Source: Hyphomicrobiales bacterium
GTDB taxonomy: Bacteria > Pseudomonadota > Alphaproteobacteria > Rhizobiales > Rhizobiaceae
Assembly: GCA_900471515.1 (NCBI GenBank)
Contig: UCFC01000003.1
Span: 1 to 64,000 of the forward strand
Length of the DNA stretch: 64,000 nucleotides
Direction: 5' to 3'
Shown: one piece after another, positions 25,644 through 35,057 of the stretch
Layout: each line of letters opens with the position of its first letter
Numbering within the stretch: the stretch's first letter is position 1
Notes under the pieces: model-generated
What the model saw: the letters and a program-made list of their open reading frames with translations, nothing else
The model's database searches: none
What the model was told of the DNA's origin: nothing
Translations under genes and position numbers: made by a program

Positions 25644-26149
25644 GCACAGCAGCAACAGCCGAAAAGTTCGACAACCACTGGAACTACGCCGAGGAAGTCG
25701 AAGTCCTGACTTTCGATCTCAACGGCGAGACTTTCGCTCTGGAAGCGGTCATCGTCCAGGAAATCCTGGACCTGCTTCCCGAGACCGCGGTGCCGGGTGC
25801 CCAGCCTTTCGTGGCCAGCGTCATCAATTTCCGCGGCAAGGTCATTCCGCTTGCCGATCTTCGTCTCGCCTTCGGGATGGAAGCGTCGGAAGCGACGATC
25901 GACAGCCGCATCATCGTCATCGAGGTCGATCTGCAGGGGGAGCAGACGCTCGTCGGTATTCGCACCGACAAGGTGAACGAAGTGACGGCGCTGACGAAAG
26001 ACGCCAGCGAACCGCCGCCGAGCGTGGGTATGCGCTGGCGTGCTGATTACATCAACTGCCTGGTCAAACGGGGCGGGGAATTCATCATCCTCCCGAATTT
26101 GCAGGCGATTTTCTCATCGAGGCATGAGACGGCCGGGGCCGTCAACTAG
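25640..26149 (+). CDS. cheW: Chemotaxis coupling protein CheW, first copy
   Basis: A 169-residue CheW that links receptors to CheA. It begins with VEVLTFDLNGETFALEAVIVQEILD, followed by SVINFRGKVIPLADLRLAFGM, and ends KRGGEFIILPNLQAIF, all standard. It overlaps the cheA stop by 4 bp and lies 29 bp before the first receptor gene. A second, diverged CheW sits after the receptors, so the two may prefer different receptors or array positions. Confidence 0.94.
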   Translation: MSTAATAEKFDNHWNYAEEVEVLTFDLNGETFALEAVIVQEILDLLPETAVPGAQPFVASVINFRGKVIPLADLRLAFGMEASEATIDSRIIVIEVDLQGEQTLVGIRTDKVNEVTALTKDASEPPPSVGMRWRADYINCLVKRGGEFIILPNLQAIFSSRHETAGAVN

Positions 26150-26178
26150 CCGGGGCCAATCATTGAGGGGTTAAGACG

Positions 26179-27897
26179 ATGCGATTGACGATCAAGACCA
26201 AACTGGTGAGCGCGTTCACCTTCATCATTCTCATGCTGATGGGCACCGCCGCCTACGGCATTTTCAGCCTCGGTTCGCTGAACGACACGATCGGCAATCT
26301 CCTTGCCGGTCCTGCCGCGCGTCTCGACCTGGCGCAGCAGATCAACATCGCCCAGCTCGAAGCGATCCGCCAGCAGAAGAACCTCATGACGGCACGCAAT
26401 GCCGACGATGCTTCCGGCGCCATCCAGAAGGGCGACGAGGCCCGCAAGGACTTCGCCGAAGCATTTGCAGCCGTGACGAAGATTTCGACCGAGGAAGGCA
26501 AGGCGCGCTGGGAACGGGTCGCCGAACTCTCCAAGGCATTCAATCAGGCCGACGATCAGATCCGCGAGTTCATCAAGGCCGGCAACATGGACGCCGCCAA
26601 CAATATCTCGGTGACGACGGCTCGCCAGTCGGCCAATGATATCGACTCGACGCTCGACGACATTCTGGCGCTCGAGAAGCAGCGCATGCAGGATGCCGAC
26701 GACAGCGCCGAACAGCAATACGGCACGACGCGCACGATGATGATCGCGGTCGCGGCCGCCGCGCTGCTGATCGCGGTGCTGACCGCCTTCTGGATCGCAA
26801 ACACCATCAGCAAGGGCCTCACTCGCGCCAACACGGTTGTCCGTGAAGTTTCCGAGGGCGACCTGACGAAGATGGCCGAAATCACCACGCATGACGAAAT
26901 CGGCGAACTGCTCGCCAACGTCAACGTAATGATCGAACGCCTGCGCGGCGTCGTCGCCGATGCCCTGTCTGCCGCCGACAACGTTTCGTCGGGAAGCCAG
27001 GAACTGTCCGCGAGCTCCGAGCAGGTTTCGCAGGGCGCCACCGAACAGGCGGCCTCCGCTGAAGAAGCCTCTGCCTCGATGGAGCAGATGGCTGCCAACA
27101 TCAAGCAGAACGCCGACAATGCGGCCCAGACCGAAAAGATCGCCCGCCAGTCCGCAAAGGATGCGGAAGCTTCCGGCGAAGCCGTCAACCGCGCTGTCGA
27201 CGCGATGCGCACGATCGCCGAAAAGATCGGCATCGTTCAGGAAATCGCCCGCCAGACCGACCTGCTGGCGCTCAACGCCGCTGTCGAAGCCGCTCGTGCC
27301 GGCGAACACGGCAAGGGCTTTGCAGTCGTCGCCTCGGAAGTGCGCAAGCTCGCCGAACGCAGCCAGTCCGCCGCCGCGGAAATCTCCTCGATGTCGAGCG
27401 ACACGGTGAAGGCTGCCCGCGACGCCGGTGAAATGCTCGGCCGTCTGGTTCCGGACATCCGCAAGACCGCCGAACTGGTTTCCGAGATCAGTGCCGCCTG
27501 CCGCGAACAGGATATCGGTGCGGCGCAGATCAACGAAGCGATCCAGCAGCTCGACAAGGTCACGCAGCAGAATGCCGGCGCTTCGGAAGAAATGTCGGCT
27601 ACCTCGGAAGAGCTTGCCGCCCAGGCCGAGGAACTGCAGGCTTCGATCGCCTTCTTCAAGGTCGATACGGCCGGCGCGACCCGCGCTGGCGTGCAGAAGA
27701 CCGCTGCCAAGACGGTTGCCAAGGTGGTCAAGGCTCCGGCCGCTGCTCCGCGCAAGCCGGCTCCGGCTTCCGCCGCGCATAGCCACAATCACAGCCAGAC
27801 CGTCTCTGCTCAGCAGGCGCGTGCCAAGGGCTTTGCCCTGGACATGTCGATGGGCGGCCCGGATGCCGGCGACGACGATTTCCGCGAAAGCGCCTGA
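26179..27897 (+). CDS. Methyl-accepting chemotaxis protein, one HAMP unit
   Basis: A 572-residue transmembrane chemoreceptor. TM1 is about residues 9-30, followed by a periplasmic four-helix-bundle sensor domain (about 31-185), TM2 about 187-210 and one HAMP domain about 211-258. The long methyl-accepting/signalling hairpin has its tip near residues 355-393 ([18 protein letters not shown]). After an Ala/Pro/Lys-rich linker it ends in a tail ([16 protein letters not shown], then DFRESA) that is shared by the next two receptors and is not an NWETF-type tail. No ligand can be assigned. Confidence 0.94.
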   Translation: MRLTIKTKLVSAFTFIILMLMGTAAYGIFSLGSLNDTIGNLLAGPAARLDLAQQINIAQLEAIRQQKNLMTARNADDASGAIQKGDEARKDFAEAFAAVTKISTEEGKARWERVAELSKAFNQADDQIREFIKAGNMDAANNISVTTARQSANDIDSTLDDILALEKQRMQDADDSAEQQYGTTRTMMIAVAAAALLIAVLTAFWIANTISKGLTRANTVVREVSEGDLTKMAEITTHDEIGELLANVNVMIERLRGVVADALSAADNVSSGSQELSASSEQVSQGATEQAASAEEASASMEQMAANIKQNADNAAQTEKIARQSAKDAEASGEAVNRAVDAMRTIAEKIGIVQEIARQTDLLALNAAVEAARAGEHGKGFAVVASEVRKLAERSQSAAAEISSMSSDTVKAARDAGEMLGRLVPDIRKTAELVSEISAACREQDIGAAQINEAIQQLDKVTQQNAGASEEMSATSEELAAQAEELQASIAFFKVDTAGATRAGVQKTAAKTVAKVVKAPAAAPRKPAPASAAHSHNHSQTVSAQQARAKGFALDMSMGGPDAGDDDFRESA

Positions 27898-27920
27898 GCG
27901 GCTTCGCAGATGTGAGAACC

Positions 27921-28408
27921 GCCGCGGACCCCGGCCCGCGGCACAAGGAAATGCCCAACGTGTGAATGCGTTGGGATCGATCGGCAGATGTCCGCCTGCC
28001 GGCATGTAAAGCAGGCGGAACATCGGGGCTTCCTTCCGAAAGGGCGGGAACTTCCGCAGTCAGACGCGCTGCGGTTTCGCGTGCCGATCGTGAATTCCGG
28101 CAGGGTCCGTGACAACGGGCCTGCGGAACAAGCGACGATGATCTCCATGAGCGAAAGATTCCGCCGTCCGGGCCGCGCAACACGGTTGAACGACGGCTAC
28201 GCCTGCAGCCCTGTCGGGTTGCTTCGAGGACATATCAGATGCGCTTCACTCTCAAACTCGAACTGGGTCTCGCCTTCGGCTTGATACCGCTCGAAAGCCG
28301 GTAGGCGCTTCCCGCGTAATGCGTCAGGAGCCGGTTATGGCCCCTGACGAACAAGCTCCGGCGCCCAGAAACGCCGGAGGCCAGGTCGCAGATCCGTTCA
28401 GTGACCTG
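27921..28408 (+). other. Hairpin-rich 604-bp gap between first and second receptor genes
   Basis: The gap 27898-28501 has a succession of inverted repeats: 27921-27942 (7-bp stem), 27954-27975 (7 bp), 27991-28019 (9 bp), 28054-28074 (6 bp), 28095-28128 (interrupted stem), 28322-28349 (7 bp), 28356-28379 (8 bp) and 28382-28408 (6 bp). None has a clear T run. It also holds the receptor-start remnant at 28239-28304 but no intact gene. It may be a processed or attenuating leader, or a mosaic of palindromic intergenic elements such as rhizobial RIMEs. Confidence 0.6.
28239..28304 (+). pseudogene. Remnant of a chemoreceptor gene start
   Basis: A 21-codon frame beginning [16 protein letters not shown] and stopping at TAG 28302-28304. 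The first 16 residues match the N-terminus of the next receptor ([16 protein letters not shown]) in protein and closely in DNA, and a GAGGA ribosome binding site sits eight bases upstream. The frame then ends; no sensor or signalling domain follows before the next receptor gene 198 bp on. The best reading is the 5' relic of a lost or recombined fourth receptor. A functional leader peptide is possible. Confidence 0.6.
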
Positions 28409-28501
28409 TCTTCGACTGCCGGAATGTTTTGCAGCATGACGCCGCAACAGGAAACCATCGGTTCACTTTCATTACGTCGCTTTCAAATAGGGGTATTTGC
28501 G

Positions 28502-30562
28502 ATGCGCATTACGATCAAGCTCAAGCTCGCGGCCGCGTTCGGCTTCGTCATACTGCTGCTGGTGGCGAGCGCAATATACGGAATTATCAGTCTCAGTTCA
28601 CTGAACGACTCTGTCGGCGATCTGATCGCAGGCCCCGCAAAGAGCCTGGAGCTGGCCCTCGAAGCGAAGGCTTCAGAACTCGACGCCATCCGGTGGCAGA
28701 AGAACGCGCTTCTGGAAATGGACCCCGAAGCGGCCCGGAAGAACTACGAGAGTTCTGCAAAGAGCATGGACGAAATGCTGGCATTCGCGGCAGGTGGCGA
28801 ACAGCTTGCGACCGCCGAAACGAAACCCGCCTGGGACAGGCTGGTAGAACTCAGCAAACGCTTCGTCGAAGGCTCCAACAAAGTCGCCTCCATCCAGGAA
28901 AGCGGCGACAGGGCAGGGGCCACCGCCTATTCCGGCGGCGAGGTTCGCGGGATCGTAACGGAACTGGACGACGTCTTTTCGGCGCTTGTCATGCATCAGC
29001 AGAAGGCGATGACGCAGGCGGACGACGATACGGAACTTCTTTACGGCAACACCAGGAACCTGCTGATCGGCATGGCTGTCGGCGCTTCCGTCATCGCTTT
29101 CGCAGCCGCATTGTGGATCGGAGTCGGCATCAATAGCGGCCTGCGCAAGATCATGAACGTCGCCAATGCCGTCGCCATCGGTGATCTCAACCAGAAGGTC
29201 GAGATCAGGAGCAACGACGAGATCAGGGATCTGGTCGATACGATCAACGTCATGACCGACAATCTGCGCAATACCGCCGGCATCGCGAACGAGATTTCGA
29301 ATGGCGATCTCAGTGTTACTCCGAAGCCGCTCTCGGACAAGGATACGCTCGGCATTGCCATGCTCGGCATGGTGACCAATCTGCGCGCGACCGCCGACGT
29401 TGCCAACCTGATCGCCGAGGGCGATCTCGCAGTCGAGGTCAAGCCGCTTTCGGACAAGGACACGCTCGGCATCGCCATGCAGAGCATGGTCGCCAACCTT
29501 CGCGCCACGGCCGAGATTGCCACCCAGATTGCCGCCGGCGATCTGACGGTGTCTCCGAAGCCGCTTTCGGCCAGGGACACACTCGGCACCGCGCTGGAGC
29601 AGATGGTGGAGCGCCTGCGCGATGTGGTCGCCGACGCAATTGCCGCGGCCGAGAATGTTTCGGCCGGCAGCCAGGAACTTTCGGCAAGTTCCGAGCAGGT
29701 GTCGCAAGGCGCCTCGGAACAGGCTTCCGCCGCCGAAGAGGCCTCTTCCTCGATGGAGGAAATGGCCGCCAACATCAAGCAGAATGCCGACAACGCGGCC
29801 CAGACCGAAAAGATCGCCCGCCAGTCCGCAAAGGACGCGGAGATGAGCGGCAATGCCGTCAACCGCGCCGTCGAAGCCATGCAGACGATCGCCGTGAAGA
29901 TCGGCATCGTGCAGGAAATCGCCCGCCAGACCGACCTGTTGGCGCTCAACGCTGCCGTCGAAGCCGCTCGTGCCGGCGAGCACGGGAAGGGCTTTGCCGT
30001 GGTTGCCTCGGAAGTGCGCAAGCTTGCCGAACGCAGCCAGTCGGCCGCCGCCGAGATCTCCTCGATGTCGAGCGATACGGTCAAGGCCGCACAGGAGGCC
30101 GGCGATATGCTCGGCCGTCTGGTGCCCGATATCAGGAAGACGGCGGAACTTGTGGCGGAAATCAGTTCGGCATGCCGCGAGCAGGATGTCGGCGCCTCCC
30201 AGATCAACGAGGCGATCCAGCAGCTCGACAAGGTGACGCAGCAGAATGCCGGTGCCTCCGAAGAGATGTCCGCGACGTCGGAAGAACTCGCCGCCCAGGC
30301 CGAGGAACTGCAGGCGTCGATCGCCTTCTTCAAGGTGGAGGCGTCGGGCGGCAAGGCGGCAACCGGCGGCCGTCAGGGCCGCACGGCAGCCGCCAAGATG
30401 ACGACACGCAGCCCGTCACCGGCGGCAGGCCGCAAGCCGGCCGGCAAGGCGGCGCCTGCAAACAGCGTCGCCGGCCAGCAGGCCCGCGCCAAGGGTTTTG
30501 CCCTGGATATGTCCATGGGCGGACCGGATACGACGGACGACGATTTCCGGGAAAGCGCGTGA
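28502..30562 (+). CDS. Methyl-accepting chemotaxis protein, four HAMP-type units
   Basis: A 686-residue receptor with TM1 about residues 9-29, a periplasmic helical sensor domain about 30-186, TM2 about 187-209 and a canonical HAMP about 210-258. Three further HAMP-like units of exactly 39 residues follow (259-297, 298-336, 337-375), each with a G-D-L and a KPLS-x-x-DTLG signature. The signalling hairpin has its tip near 472-510, and the shared tail ([16 protein letters not shown]...DFRESA) ends it. The start at 28502 has AGGGG upstream and begins the conserved MRITIKLKL; longer forms add unrelated sequence. Confidence 0.93.
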   Translation: MRITIKLKLAAAFGFVILLLVASAIYGIISLSSLNDSVGDLIAGPAKSLELALEAKASELDAIRWQKNALLEMDPEAARKNYESSAKSMDEMLAFAAGGEQLATAETKPAWDRLVELSKRFVEGSNKVASIQESGDRAGATAYSGGEVRGIVTELDDVFSALVMHQQKAMTQADDDTELLYGNTRNLLIGMAVGASVIAFAAALWIGVGINSGLRKIMNVANAVAIGDLNQKVEIRSNDEIRDLVDTINVMTDNLRNTAGIANEISNGDLSVTPKPLSDKDTLGIAMLGMVTNLRATADVANLIAEGDLAVEVKPLSDKDTLGIAMQSMVANLRATAEIATQIAAGDLTVSPKPLSARDTLGTALEQMVERLRDVVADAIAAAENVSAGSQELSASSEQVSQGASEQASAAEEASSSMEEMAANIKQNADNAAQTEKIARQSAKDAEMSGNAVNRAVEAMQTIAVKIGIVQEIARQTDLLALNAAVEAARAGEHGKGFAVVASEVRKLAERSQSAAAEISSMSSDTVKAAQEAGDMLGRLVPDIRKTAELVAEISSACREQDVGASQINEAIQQLDKVTQQNAGASEEMSATSEELAAQAEELQASIAFFKVEASGGKAATGGRQGRTAAAKMTTRSPSPAAGRKPAGKAAPANSVAGQQARAKGFALDMSMGGPDTTDDDFRESA
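29276..29626 (+). repeat. Three tandem 117-bp HAMP-unit repeats
   Basis: Three in-frame units of 117 bp (29276-29392, 29393-29509, 29510-29626) encode similar 39-residue segments with GDL, KPLS and DTLG at the same positions. One unit of the same type lies at 31414-31530 in the third receptor, and none in the first. Units differ by many substitutions, so the expansion is not recent. Confidence 0.85.
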
Positions 30563-30612
30563 CGGAGCATTCACTCAATGAAACAAAAAGATAGCCTAGC
30601 GAGGAAACACCC

Positions 30613-32451
30613 ATGACCATCAGCCGCAGAAAGGGGCTCTTTCGCTCCATCGGCGCCAAGATTCTTGCAATCCAGATATCGTCGAGCATTGCGATCGCCG
30701 GTGTCATCGGAGGCGGTGCCTATTACGGCATGAACGCCATGACGGAATCGATGAAGTCCATCTATGACGACCGGGTCGTTCCGCTGCAGCAGCTGAAGCT
30801 GGTATCGGACGCCTATGCGGTCAGCATCGTCGACACGACCCACAAGCTGCATGCCGACAAGCTGGACTGGCAGCAGGCGGCGGCCAGCATCGAAGGCGCC
30901 AAGCGCACGATTTCCGACCAGTGGTCGGCCTACCTCTCGACGCAGCTTACGCCCGAAGAGACCGTGATCGCGGAGAAGGTCAAGACCGATATGGCCCGCT
31001 CCGACGTGAAGGTCGCCGAGTTGCAGGCCATTCTGCAGGCGCACGATGCGGCGCGGCTCGATACGTTCGCCAGGAACGATCTTTATCCGGCCATCGATCC
31101 CACGACGGAAGGGATCGGCAAACTGACGGAATACCAGCTCAAAGCCGCGAAGGAACTGAGAGAGCAGGGCATCGAGCTTTTCCACTCTCTCATCCAGCTG
31201 ACGGTGATCACGGGTCTTCTGATCACGCTTGCCGCCATCGGTGTCGTCGTCTTTGTGACGAATGCCATCAAACGCAACCTTGCCATGGCCACGCAACTCG
31301 CAAGCGCCGTCGCGCAGGGTGACGTCTCCGCCACGGCTGCGGTCAATTCGAACGACGAGGTCAAGGATCTTGTCGATGCTCTCAATACGATGACCGCCAA
31401 CCTTCGCAATACGGCCGATATTGCCGACAAGATTGCCAATGGCGATCTGACGGTCACGCCGAAGCCTCTCTCCGACAAGGACGTGCTCGGCCTGTCGCTG
31501 GAGAGCATGGTCGAGCGCCTGCGCGGCGTCGTGGCCGACGCGATCGCGGCTGCGGAAAACGTCTCTGCAGGCAGCCAGGAATTGTCGGCCAGTGCCGAAC
31601 AGGTCTCGCAGGGAGCGACCGAGCAGGCAGCTTCCGCTGAAGAAGCCTCCGCCTCGATGGAAGAGATGGCCTCCAACATCAAGCAGAACGCCGACAATGC
31701 CGCGCAGACCGAGAAGATCGCCCGTCAGTCGGCCAAGGACGCCGAAGTTTCCGGCGAAGCGGTTGCCCGCGCCGTTCAGGCGATGCGCACGATCGCCGAA
31801 AAGATCGGCATCGTTCAGGAGATCGCCCGCCAGACCGACCTGCTGGCGCTCAACGCCGCTGTCGAAGCAGCACGTGCCGGCGAACACGGCAAGGGCTTTG
31901 CGGTCGTGGCCTCGGAAGTGCGCAAGCTTGCCGAACGCAGCCAATCGGCCGCCGCTGAAATCAGCGCCATGTCGGGCGACACGGTGAAGGCTGCGCAGGA
32001 AGCCGGCGACATGCTCGGCAGACTGGTTCCCGACATTCGCAAGACCGCCGAACTCGTCTCGGAGATCAGCGCTGCCTGCCGCGAACAGGATATCGGTGCG
32101 GCGCAGATCAACGAAGCGATCCAGCAGCTCGACAAGGTCACCCAGCAGAATTCGGGTGCTTCGGAAGAAATGTCGGCGACCTCCGAAGAACTGGCGACCC
32201 AGGCGGAGGAACTGCAGGCTTCGATCGCCTTCTTCAAGGTCGATACGGCCGGCAATCGCCAGTCGCGCACGGCCGCGGCCAAGATCACGGTTCGCACGCC
32301 GGCTCCTGCCGCCGGCCGCAAACCGGCCGCCAGGAAAGCCGCGCCTGCCAATACGGTTGCCGCCCAGCAGGCGCGCGCCAAGGGCTTTGCCCTGGATATG
32401 TCGATGGGCGGGCCTGATGAAAGCGACGCCGATTTCCGGGAAAGCGCCTGA
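30613..32451 (+). CDS. Methyl-accepting chemotaxis protein, two HAMP-type units
   Basis: A 612-residue receptor with TM1 about residues 18-38, a periplasmic four-helix-bundle sensor about 39-190, TM2 about 192-216 and a HAMP about 217-267. One extra 39-residue HAMP-like unit (268-306, [17 protein letters not shown]) precedes the signalling hairpin, whose tip is near 403-441. The sensor domain differs from those of the two upstream receptors, whereas the signalling domain and C-terminal tail are almost the same. A GAGGAAA ribosome binding site lies just upstream, and the gene starts 50 bp after the second receptor stop. Confidence 0.94.
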   Translation: MTISRRKGLFRSIGAKILAIQISSSIAIAGVIGGGAYYGMNAMTESMKSIYDDRVVPLQQLKLVSDAYAVSIVDTTHKLHADKLDWQQAAASIEGAKRTISDQWSAYLSTQLTPEETVIAEKVKTDMARSDVKVAELQAILQAHDAARLDTFARNDLYPAIDPTTEGIGKLTEYQLKAAKELREQGIELFHSLIQLTVITGLLITLAAIGVVVFVTNAIKRNLAMATQLASAVAQGDVSATAAVNSNDEVKDLVDALNTMTANLRNTADIADKIANGDLTVTPKPLSDKDVLGLSLESMVERLRGVVADAIAAAENVSAGSQELSASAEQVSQGATEQAASAEEASASMEEMASNIKQNADNAAQTEKIARQSAKDAEVSGEAVARAVQAMRTIAEKIGIVQEIARQTDLLALNAAVEAARAGEHGKGFAVVASEVRKLAERSQSAAAEISAMSGDTVKAAQEAGDMLGRLVPDIRKTAELVSEISAACREQDIGAAQINEAIQQLDKVTQQNSGASEEMSATSEELATQAEELQASIAFFKVDTAGNRQSRTAAAKITVRTPAPAAGRKPAARKAAPANTVAAQQARAKGFALDMSMGGPDESDADFRESA

Positions 32452-32478
32452 GTATCAGGCCCTTCCAATATATTAACA

Positions 32479-32502
32479 GGCGTCCCCGATAATGGGGGCG
32501 CC
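32479..32502 (+). promoter_or_regulatory. Hairpin between third receptor and second cheW
   Basis: GGCGTCCCC (32479-32487) pairs with GGGGGCGCC (32494-32502), with one G-T pair, around a 6-base loop. There is no T run. It could stabilise the upstream message or lower readthrough, setting receptor against CheW/CheR/CheB levels. Confidence 0.45.
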
Positions 32503-32525
32503 CGATTCCAACGAAAGCGCTTGAT

Positions 32526-33002
32526 ATGGCAACAACATCTCTGGAAGCTCAATTCGTGACCTTCAGCCTGGGCGAGGAGATCTTCGCCGTTCCGGTGGAG
32601 GTGGTGCGCGAAATCCTCGACTATGCGGAAGCCTTCAAGATTCCGAACGGTCCCGACTATCTGCTTGGCCTGCGCGATGTGCGCGGCCAGGGTGTTCCGA
32701 CGATCGATCTGCGCCTGAAGCTCGGCATGTCGAAGACGGTGCCGACGCCGCATACGCGCGTGCTGGTTCTCGACGTTCCCATGGAGAGTCGCGTTCTGAC
32801 GCTTGGCCTGGTTGCCGACCGGGTTTTCGAAGTGACGCCCTTCCGCCGCGACCAGATCGAGGCCGCTCCCGATATCGGCGTGCGCTGGCGTTCGGATTAT
32901 ATCGCCGGCGTCGTGCGCCGCGAGAACGGCTTCGTCGTCATCGTCGACCTTGCCCGGCTGTTGTCGCGCGAGGATGCCTCTGTCCTGCAATCGGCCGCCT
33001 AA
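32526..33002 (+). CDS. cheW: Chemotaxis coupling protein CheW, second copy
   Basis: A 158-residue CheW. It opens LEAQFVTFSLGEEIFAVPVEVVREILDY and continues with LGLRDVRGQGVPTIDLRLKLGM, ending VRRENGFVVIVDLARLLS. It is clearly diverged from the first CheW. It starts 74 bp after the third receptor, beyond a hairpin, and lies 33 bp before cheR, so it belongs to the 3' cheW-cheR-cheB group of the same operon. Confidence 0.94.
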   Translation: MATTSLEAQFVTFSLGEEIFAVPVEVVREILDYAEAFKIPNGPDYLLGLRDVRGQGVPTIDLRLKLGMSKTVPTPHTRVLVLDVPMESRVLTLGLVADRVFEVTPFRRDQIEAAPDIGVRWRSDYIAGVVRRENGFVVIVDLARLLSREDASVLQSAA

Positions 33003-33035
33003 GGCCCCCGGTATCTGTTCGGAGCGTCGCGTCTC

Positions 33036-33890
33036 ATGAGTATGGCAGCGGTAGAAACCCAATTGCCGGGTGACAGGATCAGCAAGCGCAACTTCGACAA
33101 GCTTGCCCGGTTCATCTACGACTATAGCGGCATCAAGATGCCGCCGACGAAGCTGACGATGCTGGAAGGCCGGTTGCGCCGCCGCCTGCGCGCCACGCGC
33201 CATACGAGCTTCGACGACTATTGCGATTTCCTGTTCAACGAGGGCGGGCTCGAGCAGGAGTCAGTCTACCTGATCGACGTCGTGACCACCAACAAGACCG
33301 ACTTCTTCCGGGAAGCCAAGCATTTCGAATATATGCAGATGGTCGCCCTGCCGGCGCTCGCCGACAGCGGCCTGCGGACGATCCGCACGTGGAGTTCTGC
33401 CTGCTCGACGGGTGCTGAGCCCTATACGATGGCCATGGTGCTCAACGAATTTGCCGAGGGGCGCAACGACGTCTCCTACAGCATATTGGCAACGGACCTC
33501 TCGACCGACGTTCTTCAGACCGCGCGCAGGGGCATCTACGCCGAAGATCTGGTCGCTCCGGTGCCGCGCGACCTGCAGAAGAAATATGTCATGGTCGCCA
33601 AGCAGCAGGGTCGGCGCGAGGTTCGCATTTCGCCGAAGCTGCGCAGCCGTGTCGGTTTCGCCCGCATGAACCTGATGGACGAGAAATATCCTGTCGGCGA
33701 CCAGATGCACATCATCTTCTGCCGCAACGTGCTGATCTACTTCGACAAACAGACGCAGGCGGGTGTGCTCGGCCGCCTCTGCGACTGCCTTGCCAAGGGT
33801 GGCTACATGTTTATCGGCCACTCGGAATCGATCACCGGTTTCGATCTTCCCTTGAAGCAGGTTTCGAATACGGTGTTTCAGCGCATCTGA
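33036..33890 (+). CDS. cheR: Chemoreceptor glutamate methyltransferase CheR
   Basis: A 284-residue S-adenosylmethionine-dependent methyltransferase that methylates receptor glutamates for adaptation. The N-terminal helical domain starts FDKLARFIYDYSGIKMPPTKLTMLEGRLRRRLR; the catalytic domain has the SAM motif WSSACSTGAEPYTMAM, the ILATDLSTDVL acidic strand and the IIFCRNVLIYFDK motif. No C-terminal TPR extension is present. It lies 9 bp before cheB. How it docks on the atypical tail of the local receptors is an open question. Confidence 0.95.
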   Translation: MSMAAVETQLPGDRISKRNFDKLARFIYDYSGIKMPPTKLTMLEGRLRRRLRATRHTSFDDYCDFLFNEGGLEQESVYLIDVVTTNKTDFFREAKHFEYMQMVALPALADSGLRTIRTWSSACSTGAEPYTMAMVLNEFAEGRNDVSYSILATDLSTDVLQTARRGIYAEDLVAPVPRDLQKKYVMVAKQQGRREVRISPKLRSRVGFARMNLMDEKYPVGDQMHIIFCRNVLIYFDKQTQAGVLGRLCDCLAKGGYMFIGHSESITGFDLPLKQVSNTVFQRI

Positions 33891-33899
33891 GAGGGTCTC

Positions 33900-34997
33900 A
33901 TGGCCAAAAAAGTCCGCGTCCTCATTATCGACGATTCAGCCAGCGTCCGGCAGACGCTGACACGGGTTCTGGAGGAAGATCCGGATATCGAGATCATGGG
34001 CGTCGCCTCCGATCCCTTTATGGCGGCACGCAAGATCCAGGAAGAAATTCCCGACGTCATCACGCTCGATGTCGAGATGCCGCGCATGGACGGCATCACC
34101 TTCCTGCGCAAGCTCATGTCGCAGCGGCCGATTCCCGTCGTCATGTGCTCGTCGCTGACCGAGGCCGGGTCGGAAACGCTGATCCAGGCGCTGGAAGCGG
34201 GCGCGGTCGATGTCATCCTGAAATCGAAGATCGGCGCGGCAGACAGTCTGGCCGATGACGCGATGCGTATCCGCGAAGTGGTCAAGAGCGCTTCGCATGC
34301 ACGGCTTTCAAACGTGCGCCGTGCGGCCGGCAGCATCCGCTCGGCCTCTGCGGAGGGGCCGGCCAAGAAGCTGACCGCCGATGCCATGCTGCCGCCGCCG
34401 ACCGGCCGGGCCATGGCGAAGACGACGGAGATGGTCGTCTGCGTCGGCGCCTCAACCGGCGGGACGGAAGCGCTGCGCGAATTTCTGGAGGCTCTTCCGG
34501 CCAATGCGCCGGGCATGGTCATCGTCCAGCACATGCCGGAAAAATTCACGGCGGCATTCGCCAAGCGGCTCAACGGTCTTTGCGAAGTCGAGGTCAAGGA
34601 GGCGGCCGATGGCGATCCGGTGCTGCGCGGTCACGTGCTGATCGCGCCCGGCGACAAGCATATGCTTTTGGAACGGCAGGGTGCGCGCTATTACGTTTCG
34701 GTCAAACCCGGGCCGCTGGTTTCGCGTCACCGCCCGTCCGTCGATGTGCTTTTCCGTTCCGCGGCGCGTTCGGCCGGATCAAACGCGATGGGTGTCATCA
34801 TGACCGGGATGGGTGACGACGGTGCACGCGGCATGCTGGAAATGCATCAGGCCGGCGCCTATACGGTCGCACAGGACGAGGCGACGTCCGTCGTTTTCGG
34901 GATGCCGAAGGAGGCCATTGCCAAGGGTGGCGTCGATCGCGTCCTGCCGCTCGACCAGATCGCCCGCGAAGTGCTCATTACGCAGCAGAAATCCTGA
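33900..34997 (+). CDS. cheB: Chemoreceptor glutamate methylesterase CheB
   Basis: A 365-residue CheB. The N-terminal receiver domain has Asp11/Asp12 and phospho-acceptor Asp57 (VITLDVEMP). A linker covers about residues 125-175, and the C-terminal methylesterase domain carries the triad: Ser185 in GASTGG, His211 in VQHMPE and Asp near 306 in TGMGDDG. It should remove methyl groups from receptors and deamidate Gln when phosphorylated by CheA. It is the last gene of the che operon; an 18-bp hairpin follows within 10 bp. No CheD gene is present. Confidence 0.96.
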   Translation: MAKKVRVLIIDDSASVRQTLTRVLEEDPDIEIMGVASDPFMAARKIQEEIPDVITLDVEMPRMDGITFLRKLMSQRPIPVVMCSSLTEAGSETLIQALEAGAVDVILKSKIGAADSLADDAMRIREVVKSASHARLSNVRRAAGSIRSASAEGPAKKLTADAMLPPPTGRAMAKTTEMVVCVGASTGGTEALREFLEALPANAPGMVIVQHMPEKFTAAFAKRLNGLCEVEVKEAADGDPVLRGHVLIAPGDKHMLLERQGARYYVSVKPGPLVSRHRPSVDVLFRSAARSAGSNAMGVIMTGMGDDGARGMLEMHQAGAYTVAQDEATSVVFGMPKEAIAKGGVDRVLPLDQIAREVLITQQKS

Positions 34998-35006
34998 ATT
35001 TCGGAT

Positions 35007-35056
35007 GCTGAACAAGGAAACGGCGGCGCATCTGTGCTGCCGTTTCCTTGTTCAGC
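35007..35056 (+). terminator. 18-bp perfect hairpin ending the che operon
   Basis: Arms 35007-35024 and 35039-35056 are perfect complements over 18 bases (starting GCTGAACAAGGAAACGG) around a 14-base loop. It begins 10 bp after the cheB stop. No T run follows, so it may act as a 3' stabilising structure or a Rho-assisted end rather than a classical intrinsic terminator. Confidence 0.65.
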
Positions 35057-35057
35057 G

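Noticed and set aside
23307..25655. Very long open frame on the minus strand opposite cheA
   Set aside because: It mirrors cheA codon for codon in a high-GC gene, lacks any recognisable domain and has no ribosome binding site; cheA on the plus strand is certain.
26146..28023. Long minus-strand open frame opposite the first receptor, with similar frames opposite the other two
   Set aside because: Gly/Arg-rich low-complexity translations that repeat because the receptors repeat; the plus-strand receptors are certain.
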